Below, in pieces: positions 26,009 through 35,395 of a stretch of 64,000 nt of DNA. The stretch comes from an uncultured Ruminococcus sp. (GTDB lineage Bacteria > Bacillota_A > Clostridia > Oscillospirales > Ruminococcaceae): positions 1-64,000 of the forward strand of contig ONBA01000002.1 in assembly GCA_900315975.1 (NCBI GenBank). Reading direction: 5' to 3'. How positions within the stretch are numbered: the first letter of the stretch is position 1; every line of letters begins with the position of its first letter. The notes under the pieces were generated by a model, which searched no databases, was not told the origin of the DNA, and saw only the letters and a list, made by a program, of their open reading frames with translations. The translations under genes were made by a program, and so were the position numbers.

Positions 26009-27046
26009 ATGAACAATAGTTTTTCTGAGAGCTACAAGAAGGCTGGCGTTGACGTTACTGCCGGATATAAGTCTGTTGAGCTTATGAAAAAGCACATCGC
26101 CCGCACTATGATACCCGGCGCTCTTTCCGGTATCGGCGGCTTCGGCGGACTCTTCGAGCTTGATATGACAGGTATCAATAAGCCTGTACTCGTTTCCGGT
26201 ACTGACGGAGTAGGTACAAAGATAAAGATCGCATTCATCATGGACAAGCACGATACTGTCGGTATCGACTGCGTTGCTATGTGCGTAAACGATATAATCT
26301 GCTGCGGCGCTAAGCCACAGTTCTTCCTCGACTATATTGCCTGCGGCAAGAATGTTCCCGAGAAGATCGCTGAGATAGTTTCAGGTGTTGCTGAAGGCTG
26401 TGTACAGGCTCAGTGTGCACTCATCGGCGGCGAAACTGCTGAACACCCCGGTCTTATGCCCGAGGACGAATACGACCTCGCAGGCTTCTCAGTTGGTGTA
26501 GTTGACAAGGATAAGATCCTCCAGCCTGATACTCAGAAGGCAGGCGATGTTCTTATCGCTATCAAGTCAAGCGGTGTACATTCCAACGGTTTCTCACTCG
26601 TAAGAAGCGTATTCGACGTAAACGAGCAGAAACTCAATATGCACTTCGATGATCTCGGTGCTACACTCGGTGAGACTCTCCTTACACCTACAAGAATTTA
26701 CGTTAAGGCTGTTATGAGTCTCATTGACGCGGTAAAGGTAAAGTCCATCTCCCATATCACAGGAGGCGGCTTCTATGAGAATATCCCGCGTTCACTTCCA
26801 AAGAATCTCTCAGCTAAGATCGAGAGAAACGCTGTTCAGGTACTTCCTATCTTCGACCTCATCAAGCGCGCAGGAGATATTCCTGAGCGTGATATGTTCA
26901 ATACATTCAACATGGGTGTCGGCATGGTAGTTTCTGTTGACAAGAACGACGCTGACAAGGCTGTTGCAGCTATCAAGGCTGCCGGCGAGGACGCTTATAT
27001 TCTCGGCGAACTCGTTGAGTCTGAGGAAGGCGTTATTATCTGCTGA
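26009..27046 (+). CDS. purM: AIR synthetase PurM
   Basis: 345 residues. [22 protein letters not shown] at the start, the conserved [36 protein letters not shown] and [14 protein letters not shown]. It cyclises FGAM to AIR using ATP. ATG after AAGGAGG. The gene is followed by a perfect 11-bp hairpin. Confidence 0.97.
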   Translation: MNNSFSESYKKAGVDVTAGYKSVELMKKHIARTMIPGALSGIGGFGGLFELDMTGINKPVLVSGTDGVGTKIKIAFIMDKHDTVGIDCVAMCVNDIICCGAKPQFFLDYIACGKNVPEKIAEIVSGVAEGCVQAQCALIGGETAEHPGLMPEDEYDLAGFSVGVVDKDKILQPDTQKAGDVLIAIKSSGVHSNGFSLVRSVFDVNEQKLNMHFDDLGATLGETLLTPTRIYVKAVMSLIDAVKVKSISHITGGGFYENIPRSLPKNLSAKIERNAVQVLPIFDLIKRAGDIPERDMFNTFNMGVGMVVSVDKNDADKAVAAIKAAGEDAYILGELVESEEGVIIC

Positions 27047-27053
27047 TAAGTTT

Positions 27054-27079
27054 GCGGAACGCCGGATACGGCGTTCCGC
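27054..27079 (+). terminator. hairpin after purM
   Basis: GCGGAACGCCG-GATA-CGGCGTTCCGC, perfect 11-bp stem, no T-run (followed by ACATTATA). It may end or stabilise the purM mRNA and set off the expansin gene. Confidence 0.5.
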
Positions 27080-27156
27080 ACATTATATGTGGCGGCGGAT
27101 ATTATCCGTCTCCCTGCCGGATCGTCAAGGCACAGCCTATGCAAGAGGTGATAGAG

Positions 27157-28011
27157 ATGAAAAAACTGATAGCTTCTTTGGCTGCGGCAGCGGTCATGGT
27201 CTCCGCAGCTTCAGTTCCTGCGTTTTCAGCAGGAAATGTCCCTATGGACTATAACTCGGACGGTCGTGTTGATGTTTACGATGTTGTCGTCGCAAGGCAG
27301 AAGGGAGTCTCAAAAAAGGAACTCAACGACCTCGCCGACTTCGTCCTCGGAAAGAAAAAATACGACACTGAGTTCACTATCGACGAATCAAGCATTCTTG
27401 AACCCAAGGGCACTGTCCATACGGGTGAGGGTACCTTCTACGGCGGAGGATACGTAGGCGGTCACGCAATGCTTGACCCCGTTTCTCACGATTACTGGAT
27501 AGTCGCGATGAACCACTCAGACTATAACAGCGCTCAGCTGGCTGGTGCTTATCTGGAAGTTACCGGCGAGCTTGGTACTATAAATATGCTCGTTACCGAT
27601 GAATTGCCCGAAGGCAAAAAAGGTGACCTCGACCTCTATACTGACGCTTTTCCGCTTATCGCTCCTGTCGAAAAGGGAAGAGTTCCCGTCAGCTGGAAGA
27701 TAGTCCCGCTTGACAGCGCTGAAAATGCACCTATCTCCTTCAAGTACAAGGAGGGAAGCACCGAATTCTGGTGCGGAGTTCAGGTGCGCAATCACCGCTA
27801 CCCCATCACTAAGCTTGAACTTCTCAAAGACGGCGAATGGGTGGAAATACCTCGCAGACCATATAATTACTTTGAATCGCGTGAAATGGGAGCAGGTCCG
27901 TTTACGTTCAGGATAACTGATATCTACGGACAGGTCATCATCGACAAGGATATCCCGCTTTCATACGACGATACTGAAATTATCCCCGGACACGTTCAGT
28001 TCCCGCTTTAA
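27157..28011 (+). CDS. secreted bacterial expansin (EXLX1-like) with dockerin-like motif
   Basis: 284 residues. Signal peptide 1-26; a Ca-binding half-dockerin motif (DYNSDGRVDVYDVV, residues 31-44) with a short LADFVLGKK helix; expansin domain 1 (double-psi beta-barrel, about 79-185) with GEGTFYGGGYVGGHAMLDP and VTDELPEG, whose Asp148 matches the essential Asp82 of Bacillus EXLX1; and domain 2 (CBM63-like, about 190-279) with EFWCGVQVRNHRYPI, YNYF and the terminal PGHVQFP. Expansins loosen cellulose networks without hydrolysis. The EXLX1 WW pair is F204-W205 here. The ATG at 27157 has AGAGGTG six bases upstream. Its place between purM and purN is unexpected. Confidence 0.88.
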   Translation: MKKLIASLAAAAVMVSAASVPAFSAGNVPMDYNSDGRVDVYDVVVARQKGVSKKELNDLADFVLGKKKYDTEFTIDESSILEPKGTVHTGEGTFYGGGYVGGHAMLDPVSHDYWIVAMNHSDYNSAQLAGAYLEVTGELGTINMLVTDELPEGKKGDLDLYTDAFPLIAPVEKGRVPVSWKIVPLDSAENAPISFKYKEGSTEFWCGVQVRNHRYPITKLELLKDGEWVEIPRRPYNYFESREMGAGPFTFRITDIYGQVIIDKDIPLSYDDTEIIPGHVQFPL

Positions 28012-28026
28012 AGGAGGACTCTTCAT

Positions 28027-28494
28027 ATGAAGGTTAATACCGACGATTACGTATGGGCAGTCTGTTCATTTATTCTGATCGGAGTGTCGTTCCATTTCGG
28101 GTATCTGCTGTACGGAATCCTCGCGGTTTACATTCTTATGGTCATTCTGTTTGCCGGACATATCTTCAAGGTGAAAAAACGTCTCAGCCGTTCGGTAGCG
28201 GCTTACGGCACTGTTACCGGTTACCATGAATCAAAAGGTACAGGCAAGTATTTTTACCCTATCCTCAACTACGATACCGAGGACGGCAGAACAGTCAGCT
28301 CTGTATATACAATTGCTGACAAGAAACAGAGATATGATACCGGTTCACAGGAGCTTATCTGCTATGACCCCGATGACCCGATATTCTTCTATTTTGCTGA
28401 CCGCGAAAGTGATATGACAAGAGATTATTACCGGTATATCCTCTTCGGAAGTATTCCGGCAGTATTTGTTCTGATCATGATACTCGTGAATTAA
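28027..28494 (+). CDS. small membrane protein, DUF3592-like
   Basis: 155 residues. Helices at about 9-27 and 29-50, a beta-rich soluble middle (VAAYGTVTGYHESKGTGKYFYPILNYDTEDGR, then a CYDPDDP motif), and a last helix at 137-153. The order helix, AxGxVxGY, PxxxY, YDPxDP, helix is that of DUF3592 proteins, whose function is unknown. ATG after AAGGAGG, 15 bases behind the expansin gene, so probably co-transcribed. Confidence 0.65.
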   Translation: MKVNTDDYVWAVCSFILIGVSFHFGYLLYGILAVYILMVILFAGHIFKVKKRLSRSVAAYGTVTGYHESKGTGKYFYPILNYDTEDGRTVSSVYTIADKKQRYDTGSQELICYDPDDPIFFYFADRESDMTRDYYRYILFGSIPAVFVLIMILVN

Positions 28495-28509
28495 CAGGAG
28501 GAGTTACCA

Positions 28510-29133
28510 ATGAAAAATATAGTTGTTCTCGTCTCGGGCGGCGGAACTAATCTACAGGCACTCATTGATGCCGAAAAGTCAGGCATTATTCAGGGCGGTA
28601 AGATAACCTGCGTCATTTCTTCAAATGCAGGGGCATACGCTCTTGAAAGAGCCGCTAAAAATAATATCCCTTCAAGAATTATTCCTCGTAAGGAGTATTC
28701 CGACAGCGTAAGCTACAGCAAGGCTGTCCTTGCGGCACTTGATGAGGAAAAAGCTGACCTTGTTGTTCTCGCCGGATTCATGACTATCCTTGACGAGTGC
28801 GTTACAAGCAGATATGCCTATAAGATAATCAATGTTCACCCTGCACTTATCCCTTCATTCTGCGGAGAAGGCTACTATGGACTCAAAGTTCACGAAGCCG
28901 CTCTCGCTTACGGAGTCAAGGTGAGCGGTGCAACTATCCATTTCGTTAACGAAAAAGCCGATGCAGGTGCTATCATTCTTCAGGGTACTGTTGACGTCGA
29001 GCGTGACGATACTCCCGAAGTCCTTCAGCGACGCATTATGGAGAATGTCGAGTGGAAACTTCTGCCTGAGGCTGTCTCGCTTTTCTGTCAGGACAGGATA
29101 GACATCGTTGACGGAAAAGCATACGTAAAATGA
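28510..29133 (+). CDS. purN: phosphoribosylglycinamide formyltransferase PurN
   Basis: 207 residues with VVLVSGGGTNLQALID at the start, the catalytic Asn-His region INVHPALIPSF, and GATIHFVNEKADAGAIILQ with the catalytic Asp. It transfers a formyl group from 10-formyl-THF to GAR. ATG after AGGAGGAG. The next gene starts one base after its stop. Confidence 0.97.
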   Translation: MKNIVVLVSGGGTNLQALIDAEKSGIIQGGKITCVISSNAGAYALERAAKNNIPSRIIPRKEYSDSVSYSKAVLAALDEEKADLVVLAGFMTILDECVTSRYAYKIINVHPALIPSFCGEGYYGLKVHEAALAYGVKVSGATIHFVNEKADAGAIILQGTVDVERDDTPEVLQRRIMENVEWKLLPEAVSLFCQDRIDIVDGKAYVK

Positions 29134-29134
29134 T

Positions 29135-29752
29135 ATGATTCAGAAAATAAAAGAAAATCAGACCGTTCAGAAACTGTTCATCTGCTTCTGGATGTATGCA
29201 GTTCTTGGCTGGCTGTATGAGGTTTTCCTTGAGGTGGTAGTCTACCGCTGGGGATTCCATAACAGGGGTGACCTCTTCGGACCATACTGCCCGATTTATG
29301 GTGTTGGCGCAATGCTGTTCCTGCTTTTTTTCAGCAAACTTATGAAAAAAAAGGAACCCAAATGGCTCGTGTATGTAAAGCCTTTGCTGGTATTTCTCGG
29401 TTGCATGACAGTCGCTACGACGGTTGAGCTTGCCGCGACTTATATCCTTGAATATACCAAGGGTTCGTGGCCGTGGCAGACATATGCGAATTATAAGTAC
29501 AATTTTCAGGCGCGTATCGCGCTTAGCACATCTGTCCGCTTCGGACTCGGAGGCCTGCTTTTTATGTACGTGGTTCAGCCGTTCTTCGACTGGCTTCTAT
29601 CAAAACCCAAGCGCAGGACCATAAATATCATTGCGATAGCTGTTCTGCTGATAGTTCTGACGGACTTCATATATGTTAATACAACCGGCTATAAGCCTAA
29701 ATTAGCGGAAGTTCAGTCAGCTTTACAGACATTATTATTCATCTGGTTCTAA
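29135..29752 (+). CDS. CmpB-type membrane protein (putative ABC transporter type IV family)
   Basis: 205 residues with four to six hydrophobic helices. The conserved FICFWMYAVLGWLYEVFLE and FHNRGDLFGPYCPIYGVGA stretches mark the PF06541 (CmpB-like) family. Transport substrate and role are unknown. It starts one base after the purN stop. No strong ribosome binding site precedes the ATG (TACGTAAAATG), so translation may be coupled to purN. Confidence 0.8.
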   Translation: MIQKIKENQTVQKLFICFWMYAVLGWLYEVFLEVVVYRWGFHNRGDLFGPYCPIYGVGAMLFLLFFSKLMKKKEPKWLVYVKPLLVFLGCMTVATTVELAATYILEYTKGSWPWQTYANYKYNFQARIALSTSVRFGLGGLLFMYVVQPFFDWLLSKPKRRTINIIAIAVLLIVLTDFIYVNTTGYKPKLAEVQSALQTLLFIWF

Positions 29753-29778
29753 ACCATATCCCGAAAGGAGTATTTATC

Positions 29779-30492
29779 ATGAAAAAGCTTGAATTAGCAC
29801 AGGAACTCAGTTCAAATGCCTATCCCGGAAGAGGTATAGTTATCGGTAAGTCCGCTGACGGAAAGTATGCTGTAACTGCTTACTTTATCATGGGCAGAAG
29901 CGAAAACAGCCGTAACCGTGTATTCATCGAGGACGGAAAGGGTATCCGCACTGAGGCTTTCGACCCCTCTAAGCTCACTGACCCACACCTCATCATCTAC
30001 GCTCCTGTAAGAGTTCTCGGTAACAAGCTTATCGTTACTAACGGCGACCAGACTGATACTATCTATGAACTCATGGACAAGCAGTATACATTTGAGCAGT
30101 CGCTCCGTACACGTGAATTCGAGGACGATGCCCCTAATTATACACCTCGTATCTCAGGTATCCTCCGCTTCGACAGCGGTGACTTCAACTATGCAATGTC
30201 TATTCTCAAGAGCGCTAACGGTAACCCCGATTCATGTCAGAGATATACTTTCAGCTACAATAACCCCATCGCAGGTGAGGGTCACTTTATTCACACATAC
30301 ATGGGCGACGGCAGTCCGCTCCCGAGCTTTGAGGGCGAGCCGAAGCTTGTTGGAATCTCCGGAAATATTGACGAGTTCACAGATATGCTCTGGAATAACC
30401 TCAACGCTGACAACAAGGTTTCTCTCTTCGTCCGCTACGTGAACCTCGCTGACAACTCCGAGGAGACTCGCATAGTTAACAAGAACAAGTAA
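29779..30492 (+). CDS. purO: IMP cyclohydrolase, PurO-like family
   Basis: 237 residues with the pattern of the PF07826 IMP cyclohydrolase family: NAYPGRGIVIGKSADGKYAV, YFIMGRSENSRNRVF, and HTYMGDGSPLPSFEGEP near the end. It closes the FAICAR ring to IMP. Next to a stand-alone AICAR transformylase, it replaces the cyclohydrolase half of bifunctional PurH. ATG after AAAGGAG. Confidence 0.9.
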   Translation: MKKLELAQELSSNAYPGRGIVIGKSADGKYAVTAYFIMGRSENSRNRVFIEDGKGIRTEAFDPSKLTDPHLIIYAPVRVLGNKLIVTNGDQTDTIYELMDKQYTFEQSLRTREFEDDAPNYTPRISGILRFDSGDFNYAMSILKSANGNPDSCQRYTFSYNNPIAGEGHFIHTYMGDGSPLPSFEGEPKLVGISGNIDEFTDMLWNNLNADNKVSLFVRYVNLADNSEETRIVNKNK

Positions 30493-30540
30493 GCTTTCAA
30501 ATCAAAAGATGAAATTGTATCATATAAGGAGGACATTATC

Positions 30541-31722
30541 ATGTCAAATGAAATGCAGTTAAAATACGGCTGTAACCCGAATCAGAAGCCGTCAAGAGTT
30601 TATATGGCTGACGGCAGTGAGCTCCCGATAGAAGTTCTCTGCGGCAGACCCGGTTACATCAATCTCCTCGACGCTCTTAACGGCTGGCAGCTCGTTAAGG
30701 AGCTCAAGGCTGCAACAGGTGTGTGCGCAGCTACTTCATTCAAGCACGTTTCGCCTGCCGGTGCGGCTATCGGCAGACCGCTCAGCGATGACCTCAAGAA
30801 GATATACTGGGTCGACGACCTCGGTGAGCTTTCTCCGCTCGCAAGTGCTTATGCAAGAGCTCGCGGCGCTGACAGAATGTCCTCATACGGCGACTTCATC
30901 GCCCTCTCTGACAAGGTTGACGTTTGCACAGCTAAAATGATTCAGCGCGAGGTTTCCGACGGTATTATCGCTCCTGATTACGACCCCGAGGCTCTCGAAA
31001 TCCTCAAGTCAAAGAGAAAGGGAACATACTGCATTCTCAAGATTGACGAGAATTACAAGCCTGCTCCTATCGAGACTAAGCAGGTTTACGGCGTTTCCTT
31101 TGAACAGGGCCGCAATGAGCTCGATATCAATCGTGAGCTCCTCGCTAATGTTGTTACAGAAAACAAGAATATCCCCGACGATAAGAAGGACGACCTCCTT
31201 ATTTCACTTATCACCCTTAAATATACACAGTCAAATTCCGTTTGCTATGTTAAGGACGGACAGGCTATCGGTATCGGTGCCGGTCAGCAGTCACGTATCC
31301 ACTGTACACGTCTCGCTGGTCAGAAGGCTGATAACTGGTGGCTCAGACAGTCTCCGCAGGTAATGGGTCTTCAGTTTGTTGACGATATCCGCCGCGCCGA
31401 CCGCGATAACGCTATCGACGTTTACATCGGCGACGAGTATGAGGACGTACTCCGTGAAGGCGAGTGGCAGAGAATCTTCAAGGTTAAGCCGGCTGTTTTC
31501 ACTGTTGAGGAAAAGAAGGCTTGGCTCGCTAAGAATACCGGCGTTTGCCTCGGCTCTGACGCATTCTTCCCATTCGGCGACAATATCGAGCGTGCTAAGA
31601 AGTCAGGTGTTGAGTACATCGCTGAGCCCGGCGGCTCAATCCGCGACGATAATGTTATCGACACCTGCAATAAGTACAATATAGCTATGGCATTCACCGG
31701 AATCCGCCTTTTCCACCACTAA
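30541..31722 (+). CDS. purH: stand-alone AICAR transformylase (PurH-like C-terminal domain)
   Basis: 393 residues; only the transformylase domain of PurH is present. Seen: LKYGCNPNQKPS at the start, SFKHVSPAGAA (KH of the active site), LKYTQSNSVCYVKDGQAIGIGAGQQSRIHC, SDAFFPFGDNIERAKKSGV, PGGSIRDD and the terminal FHH. It formylates AICAR to FAICAR, which the cyclohydrolase encoded just upstream would close. ATG after AAGGAGG. A strong terminator follows. Confidence 0.93.
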   Translation: MSNEMQLKYGCNPNQKPSRVYMADGSELPIEVLCGRPGYINLLDALNGWQLVKELKAATGVCAATSFKHVSPAGAAIGRPLSDDLKKIYWVDDLGELSPLASAYARARGADRMSSYGDFIALSDKVDVCTAKMIQREVSDGIIAPDYDPEALEILKSKRKGTYCILKIDENYKPAPIETKQVYGVSFEQGRNELDINRELLANVVTENKNIPDDKKDDLLISLITLKYTQSNSVCYVKDGQAIGIGAGQQSRIHCTRLAGQKADNWWLRQSPQVMGLQFVDDIRRADRDNAIDVYIGDEYEDVLREGEWQRIFKVKPAVFTVEEKKAWLAKNTGVCLGSDAFFPFGDNIERAKKSGVEYIAEPGGSIRDDNVIDTCNKYNIAMAFTGIRLFHH

Positions 31723-31766
31723 TAGAAAAAGACTGATTCAGAGTTCGGCAATTTGATTAAAATTTT

Positions 31767-31819
31767 AGCTCCGTTTTTCATCAGGTACACACCTGAAATG
31801 AAAAACGGAGCTGTTTTTT
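31767..31819 (+). terminator. intrinsic terminator of the purine cluster
   Basis: AGCTCCGTTTTTCAT pairs perfectly with ATGAAAAACGGAGCT (15 bp), with an inner CAGGT/ACCTG hairpin, then GTTTTTT. Confidence 0.93.
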
Positions 31820-31835
31820 GTGGTTGAGACTGCGG

Positions 31836-34031
31836 CTATTTCTTGCGGTACTCGGAAGGGGAGATGCCTGTTTTTTCTTTGAACTGGCGCATGAAATGAG
31901 TACTGTTCTGATATCCGCACGACGATGCGACCTCGTTTATGCGCAGGTCGGTAGTTTTCAGCAGTTGTTTAGCCATTCCAAGACGCGCGTTTATAAGGTC
32001 GTCTATATAGCTTACACCGAAATTTTCCTTGTATAGCTTCTGTACATAGCTCTTGCTGATGTTCAGCCGCTTTGAGAGTTCACTGAGATTCCAGTCAAGC
32101 TCGGGAGCTTTGTGTATCTCACGCCTTAGCATTCTGAGCTGTCCGATACCGGTAAATCCACGGTCTTTAGGCTGAGTACTGCTAAGACGTTCCCACAGCT
32201 CAGATATACAGCCTTCCGCCGGATATGTTACCTCGCCGCATACGCTATACGGCTCCGGCAAAAATGCTGACGCTGAACCTTCCTGCATCTTCCTTATCAG
32301 CACTTCAAGCTGTATCATCATCTCTTCCGTATATCTCTCGGGCGAATCATCGTCTGCAAGCGGAAAGACGACTGCGAATGTACTCTTGTCAAGTCGGGCA
32401 GTTTGCAGGTCGCGACCGGAGATAAGACGTATTGCGTTTGCGAGAAGAAGCTCGGACTGCATGACGGTATCAGACAGGCTGTTAGAGGTCTGTCCATTGA
32501 ATGCGGCTGAAAGTTTAGCGATTGTCACAAGCATAATACCATTTTTTGCATCTGTCTGTTCCTGATTTTCAAGATACAGGAGGAGTCCCTTTTTGCTGAG
32601 CATATCCGTCATTTTATCGTATAGTGAGGCTTCCTCGACTTTTTTCTGCAAATACTCCGCATAGAGCCTGTGCCGAAGTATGCGCAGACCATTTGCAACT
32701 GCGCTCAGCAAGTTGAAAAGCATCACTGATACCGCAAAGTCTGAGGCTTTTTCAAACGCTAAGCCGAAATAGCCGAATACCTGCGATGATGCGTGAAGCG
32801 GCAGGACAAAAAGAAGTACCGGTTCATGCGGCTGTGAGAGCATGGGAACTATTTCTTCAGTTGGGAACAGACCTGTGTTGATTCCGGGAGTCCACGCAGT
32901 TTTTGAGATGTTGCAGAGCATCTGTCGGGGGTATGGCTTTGTTTTGCAGATGTCAGGCTGTTCAGGGTTGCTGTCCCAGTCGGGGAGAATGCACATATGC
33001 AGTGATTTGTAGCTTTTTATGATATGCGCGGACTGGTCAACTACATCTGTCAGCTCATGAAGTGACTCTACGCATGATGTCCTTGTGATAACGTCCGCAT
33101 TTATGCGCATTTCAAGCATATCGGCAGTTTCTGAGTCTCTGCGTATCTGCTCCTGCACCTGCATTGCGGCACACTGATAATCGGTGGTCCTTTCTACACA
33201 GCCACAGCTTGCGCCGTAAATGATATGCATATCCGTACTGTTGCTTCTGGTTTTTATGACGAGTTGTTCTGTACCTTTCCTGCCCAGTTCATACATTGCA
33301 CCGCTGATAGTGGTTATAGTCGGGAAACTTGACAATGCAAAGATATGTCCGTCGAATCCGGTCACGATGATATCGTCAGGAACGGAAATGCCGCCGTTTT
33401 GCAGTGTATCACAGAGTGAGACCGCCATCATGTCGCTCGCACATATCACAGCATCGGGCATATCGCGTTTGTGGTTCAGAAACTCTTCGCCGAGTTCAGC
33501 CGCACGGATTTTCCAGAAGTCGCCGTAGACTATCTCGTGGCGGCAGTTGTGTTCGTCTGCGGAGCGCAGAAATCCCTGCATACGCTCTTCCGAATCAGCA
33601 TTGCCTTCGGGTCCGGCAAGAAACATCAGCTTAGTACAGCCGTGCTGTTCGATTACGTGATTCGTAAGTTCATACACTGCTTCGTCCTGTTGAATGTGTA
33701 CCGTTTCAAAGCCGAGAGCGGTACCTCCGAGGTCGATGCAGGGTATCGCGGATTTCCTTATTTTTTCTGATATTATCCGGCGTACTGTCTCCTTCACAAA
33801 ATACTGGGATACCAAAAGTATACCATCAAGTTTGGCATGGTCAAGCAGGCAGTAAACACTCTCTTCGCCCTACATTATCTCGCTCTGCATATGAAAATCA
33901 AGACCGTTTGTTGCTGTTGTCAGGACTATGACATCGCAGTCATTTGCAGAGGCAGTATGAAAAATGCCGTCAAGGAGTTCCTTTTGCAGATTATCCGTGA
34001 TTGCCGGTATTACTACTCCGATTCGTTTCAT
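31836..34031 (-). pseudogene. AraC-type regulator with LacI-like sensor domain, broken by an in-frame TAG
   Basis: Reading from the ATG at 34031 (MKRIGVVIPAITDNLQKELLDG), one frame runs 731 codons to 31836 but is cut by TAG at 33872-33870 after 53 codons. The product would have a periplasmic-binding-protein-like sensor (LacI style: KLMFLAGPEG, AVICASDMMAVSLCDTL, DIIVTGFDGH), a central linker with a degenerate GGDEF-like domain (YDKMTDMLSKKGL...), and a C-terminal AraC double helix-turn-helix (LSELSKRLNISKSYVQKLY; INEVASSCGYQNSTHFMRQFKEKTG). Everything else is intact, so this is a recent nonsense mutation, a sequencing error, or read-through. The part after the stop (from about 33815) could still be made from an internal start. 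Confidence 0.75.
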
Positions 34032-34052
34032 GATATCACCGCCTTTATAGAT

Positions 34053-34082
34053 AGTATACAGCATGGAAGGGGAGTGTGTCAA
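34053..34082 (-). promoter_or_regulatory. promoter of the AraC-type regulator
   Basis: Minus strand TTGACA (34082-34077), 18-base spacer, TATACT (34058-34053), about 20 bases upstream of the ATG at 34031. Confidence 0.7.
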
Positions 34083-34149
34083 GAGAGAAGTGAACATTAT
34101 GCAAGTTATAATATGCAAAATGTTACCGTGTTCCATGTGCGGCGGAGTT

Positions 34150-34176
34150 GAAAAAGCGGATACCCTTGGGTATCCG
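34150..34176 (-). terminator. terminator after trmD
   Basis: GCGGATACCC-AA-GGGTATCCGC on the minus strand (10-bp perfect stem) followed by TTTTT, seven bases beyond the trmD stop. Confidence 0.88.
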
Positions 34177-34183
34177 CAAAGCT

Positions 34184-34879
34184 TTATTGTTTTTTTATGT
34201 ATTCATCGTAAAGGTCCGGACGACGTTGCCTTGTGAGTTCGAGACTCTGTTCGTGCCGCCATTTTTCGATGTTTGCATGGTGTCCCGACATCAGAACCGG
34301 CGGTACACTCTCACCCTCCCATACCTCGGGACGAGTATAGTGTGGGTACTCAAGAAGCCCGCTGTAGATACTTTCCTCCTCGAAGCATACGTCGTCGGAA
34401 AGTACTCCCGGACACATTCTCGCTACGCAGTCCGTCAGCACCATTGCAGGCAATTCACCGCCTGTGAGGACGTAGTCTCCGATGGATATTTCCTCATCGA
34501 CTATTTTGTCTATAACTCGCTGGTCTACACCTTCATAGTGTCCGCAGATTATGAGAATATTGTCCATCTGCGAAAGTTCAGCCGCTCTCTGCTGAGTGAG
34601 TACCTTTCCCTTCGGGGACATATATATAGTGTGCGGTTTTGTGCCAATTTCTTCGCATACCGCTTTATAGCAGTTGTAGATAGGCTCGCACTGCATTACC
34701 ATTCCCATGCCTCCGCCGTATGGGGTATCGTCTACGCGGCGGTGCTTATCGAGCGTGTATTCGCGTATCTGCCGGCAGTGAACTTCGATTTTACCGGCTT
34801 TACGCGCTCTTCCGACTATGCTTTCGCCGAGGACGGCTTCGCACATTTCCGGAAAAAGCGTTGCTATTTCAATCTTCAT
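34184..34879 (-). CDS. trmD: tRNA (guanine-N1)-methyltransferase TrmD
   Basis: 231 residues with the SPOUT knot landmarks: FPEMCEAVLGESIVGRARKAG, DDTPYGGGMGMVMQCEP, ICGHYEGVDQRVID, and ISIGDYVLTGGELPAM. It makes m1G37 in tRNAs to prevent frameshifting. It lies 12 bases after rimM, with GGAG ahead of the ATG. The rpsP and rplS genes that often accompany it are not here. Confidence 0.97.
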   Translation of the reverse strand: MKIEIATLFPEMCEAVLGESIVGRARKAGKIEVHCRQIREYTLDKHRRVDDTPYGGGMGMVMQCEPIYNCYKAVCEEIGTKPHTIYMSPKGKVLTQQRAAELSQMDNILIICGHYEGVDQRVIDKIVDEEISIGDYVLTGGELPAMVLTDCVARMCPGVLSDDVCFEEESIYSGLLEYPHYTRPEVWEGESVPPVLMSGHHANIEKWRHEQSLELTRQRRPDLYDEYIKKQ

Positions 34880-34891
34880 TTCGCACTCCTG

Positions 34892-35395
34892 TCAGTCGAA
34901 AAGTCCGTCGAGAGGACGTATCGTCATTACATTGCCGTCGATATCGGTCGATACTACAACGTCTGCGATTGCAGGCACGAGGTACTCCCTGTCGGGACCC
35001 TTTACCACGTATACGTCGTTTGCACCGGTCTGCATAACATCGTCGATAGTTCCGTACACCTCGCCGGAATCAGCGTTGCGTACTTCAATGCCGATGAGGT
35101 CCTGAATAAAATATGTATCGTCGTCGAGTTCGAGGTCGTCGCGGTGCATATACAGTATCTTATTGCGGTATTTCTCTGCCGCTTCGGGAGTGTCGATGCC
35201 CTCTATCTTTGCGATTACCATGTTCTTGAATACTCGCGAACGTTCAATAATGAGTTCGTCTTTATTCTTTCCGATGAAGAGACGGTCGAACTCCGCAAGC
35301 AGGTCGGGGGTATCGGTGTAAGGCATTATCTTGACCTCTCCGCGGATTCCGTGAGTTGTCACTATTTTGCCTGCTTCAAGATATTCTTTTTTCAT
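34892..35395 (-). CDS. rimM: 16S rRNA processing protein RimM
   Basis: 167 residues: EAGKIVTTHGIRGEVKIMPYTD at the start, RNKILYMHRDDLELDDDTYFIQDLIGIEV, and a C-terminal PRC-barrel region with EYLVPAIADVVVSTDIDGN. RimM assists 30S head maturation. Its ATG overlaps the stop of the upstream gene by four bases. Confidence 0.95.
   Translation of the reverse strand: MKKEYLEAGKIVTTHGIRGEVKIMPYTDTPDLLAEFDRLFIGKNKDELIIERSRVFKNMVIAKIEGIDTPEAAEKYRNKILYMHRDDLELDDDTYFIQDLIGIEVRNADSGEVYGTIDDVMQTGANDVYVVKGPDREYLVPAIADVVVSTDIDGNVMTIRPLDGLFD

Noticed and set aside
33870..33872. The TAG in the AraC-type regulator as a pyrrolysine or other recoding site
   Set aside because: No recoding hairpin or pyrrolysine genes are visible here; a point mutation is simpler.
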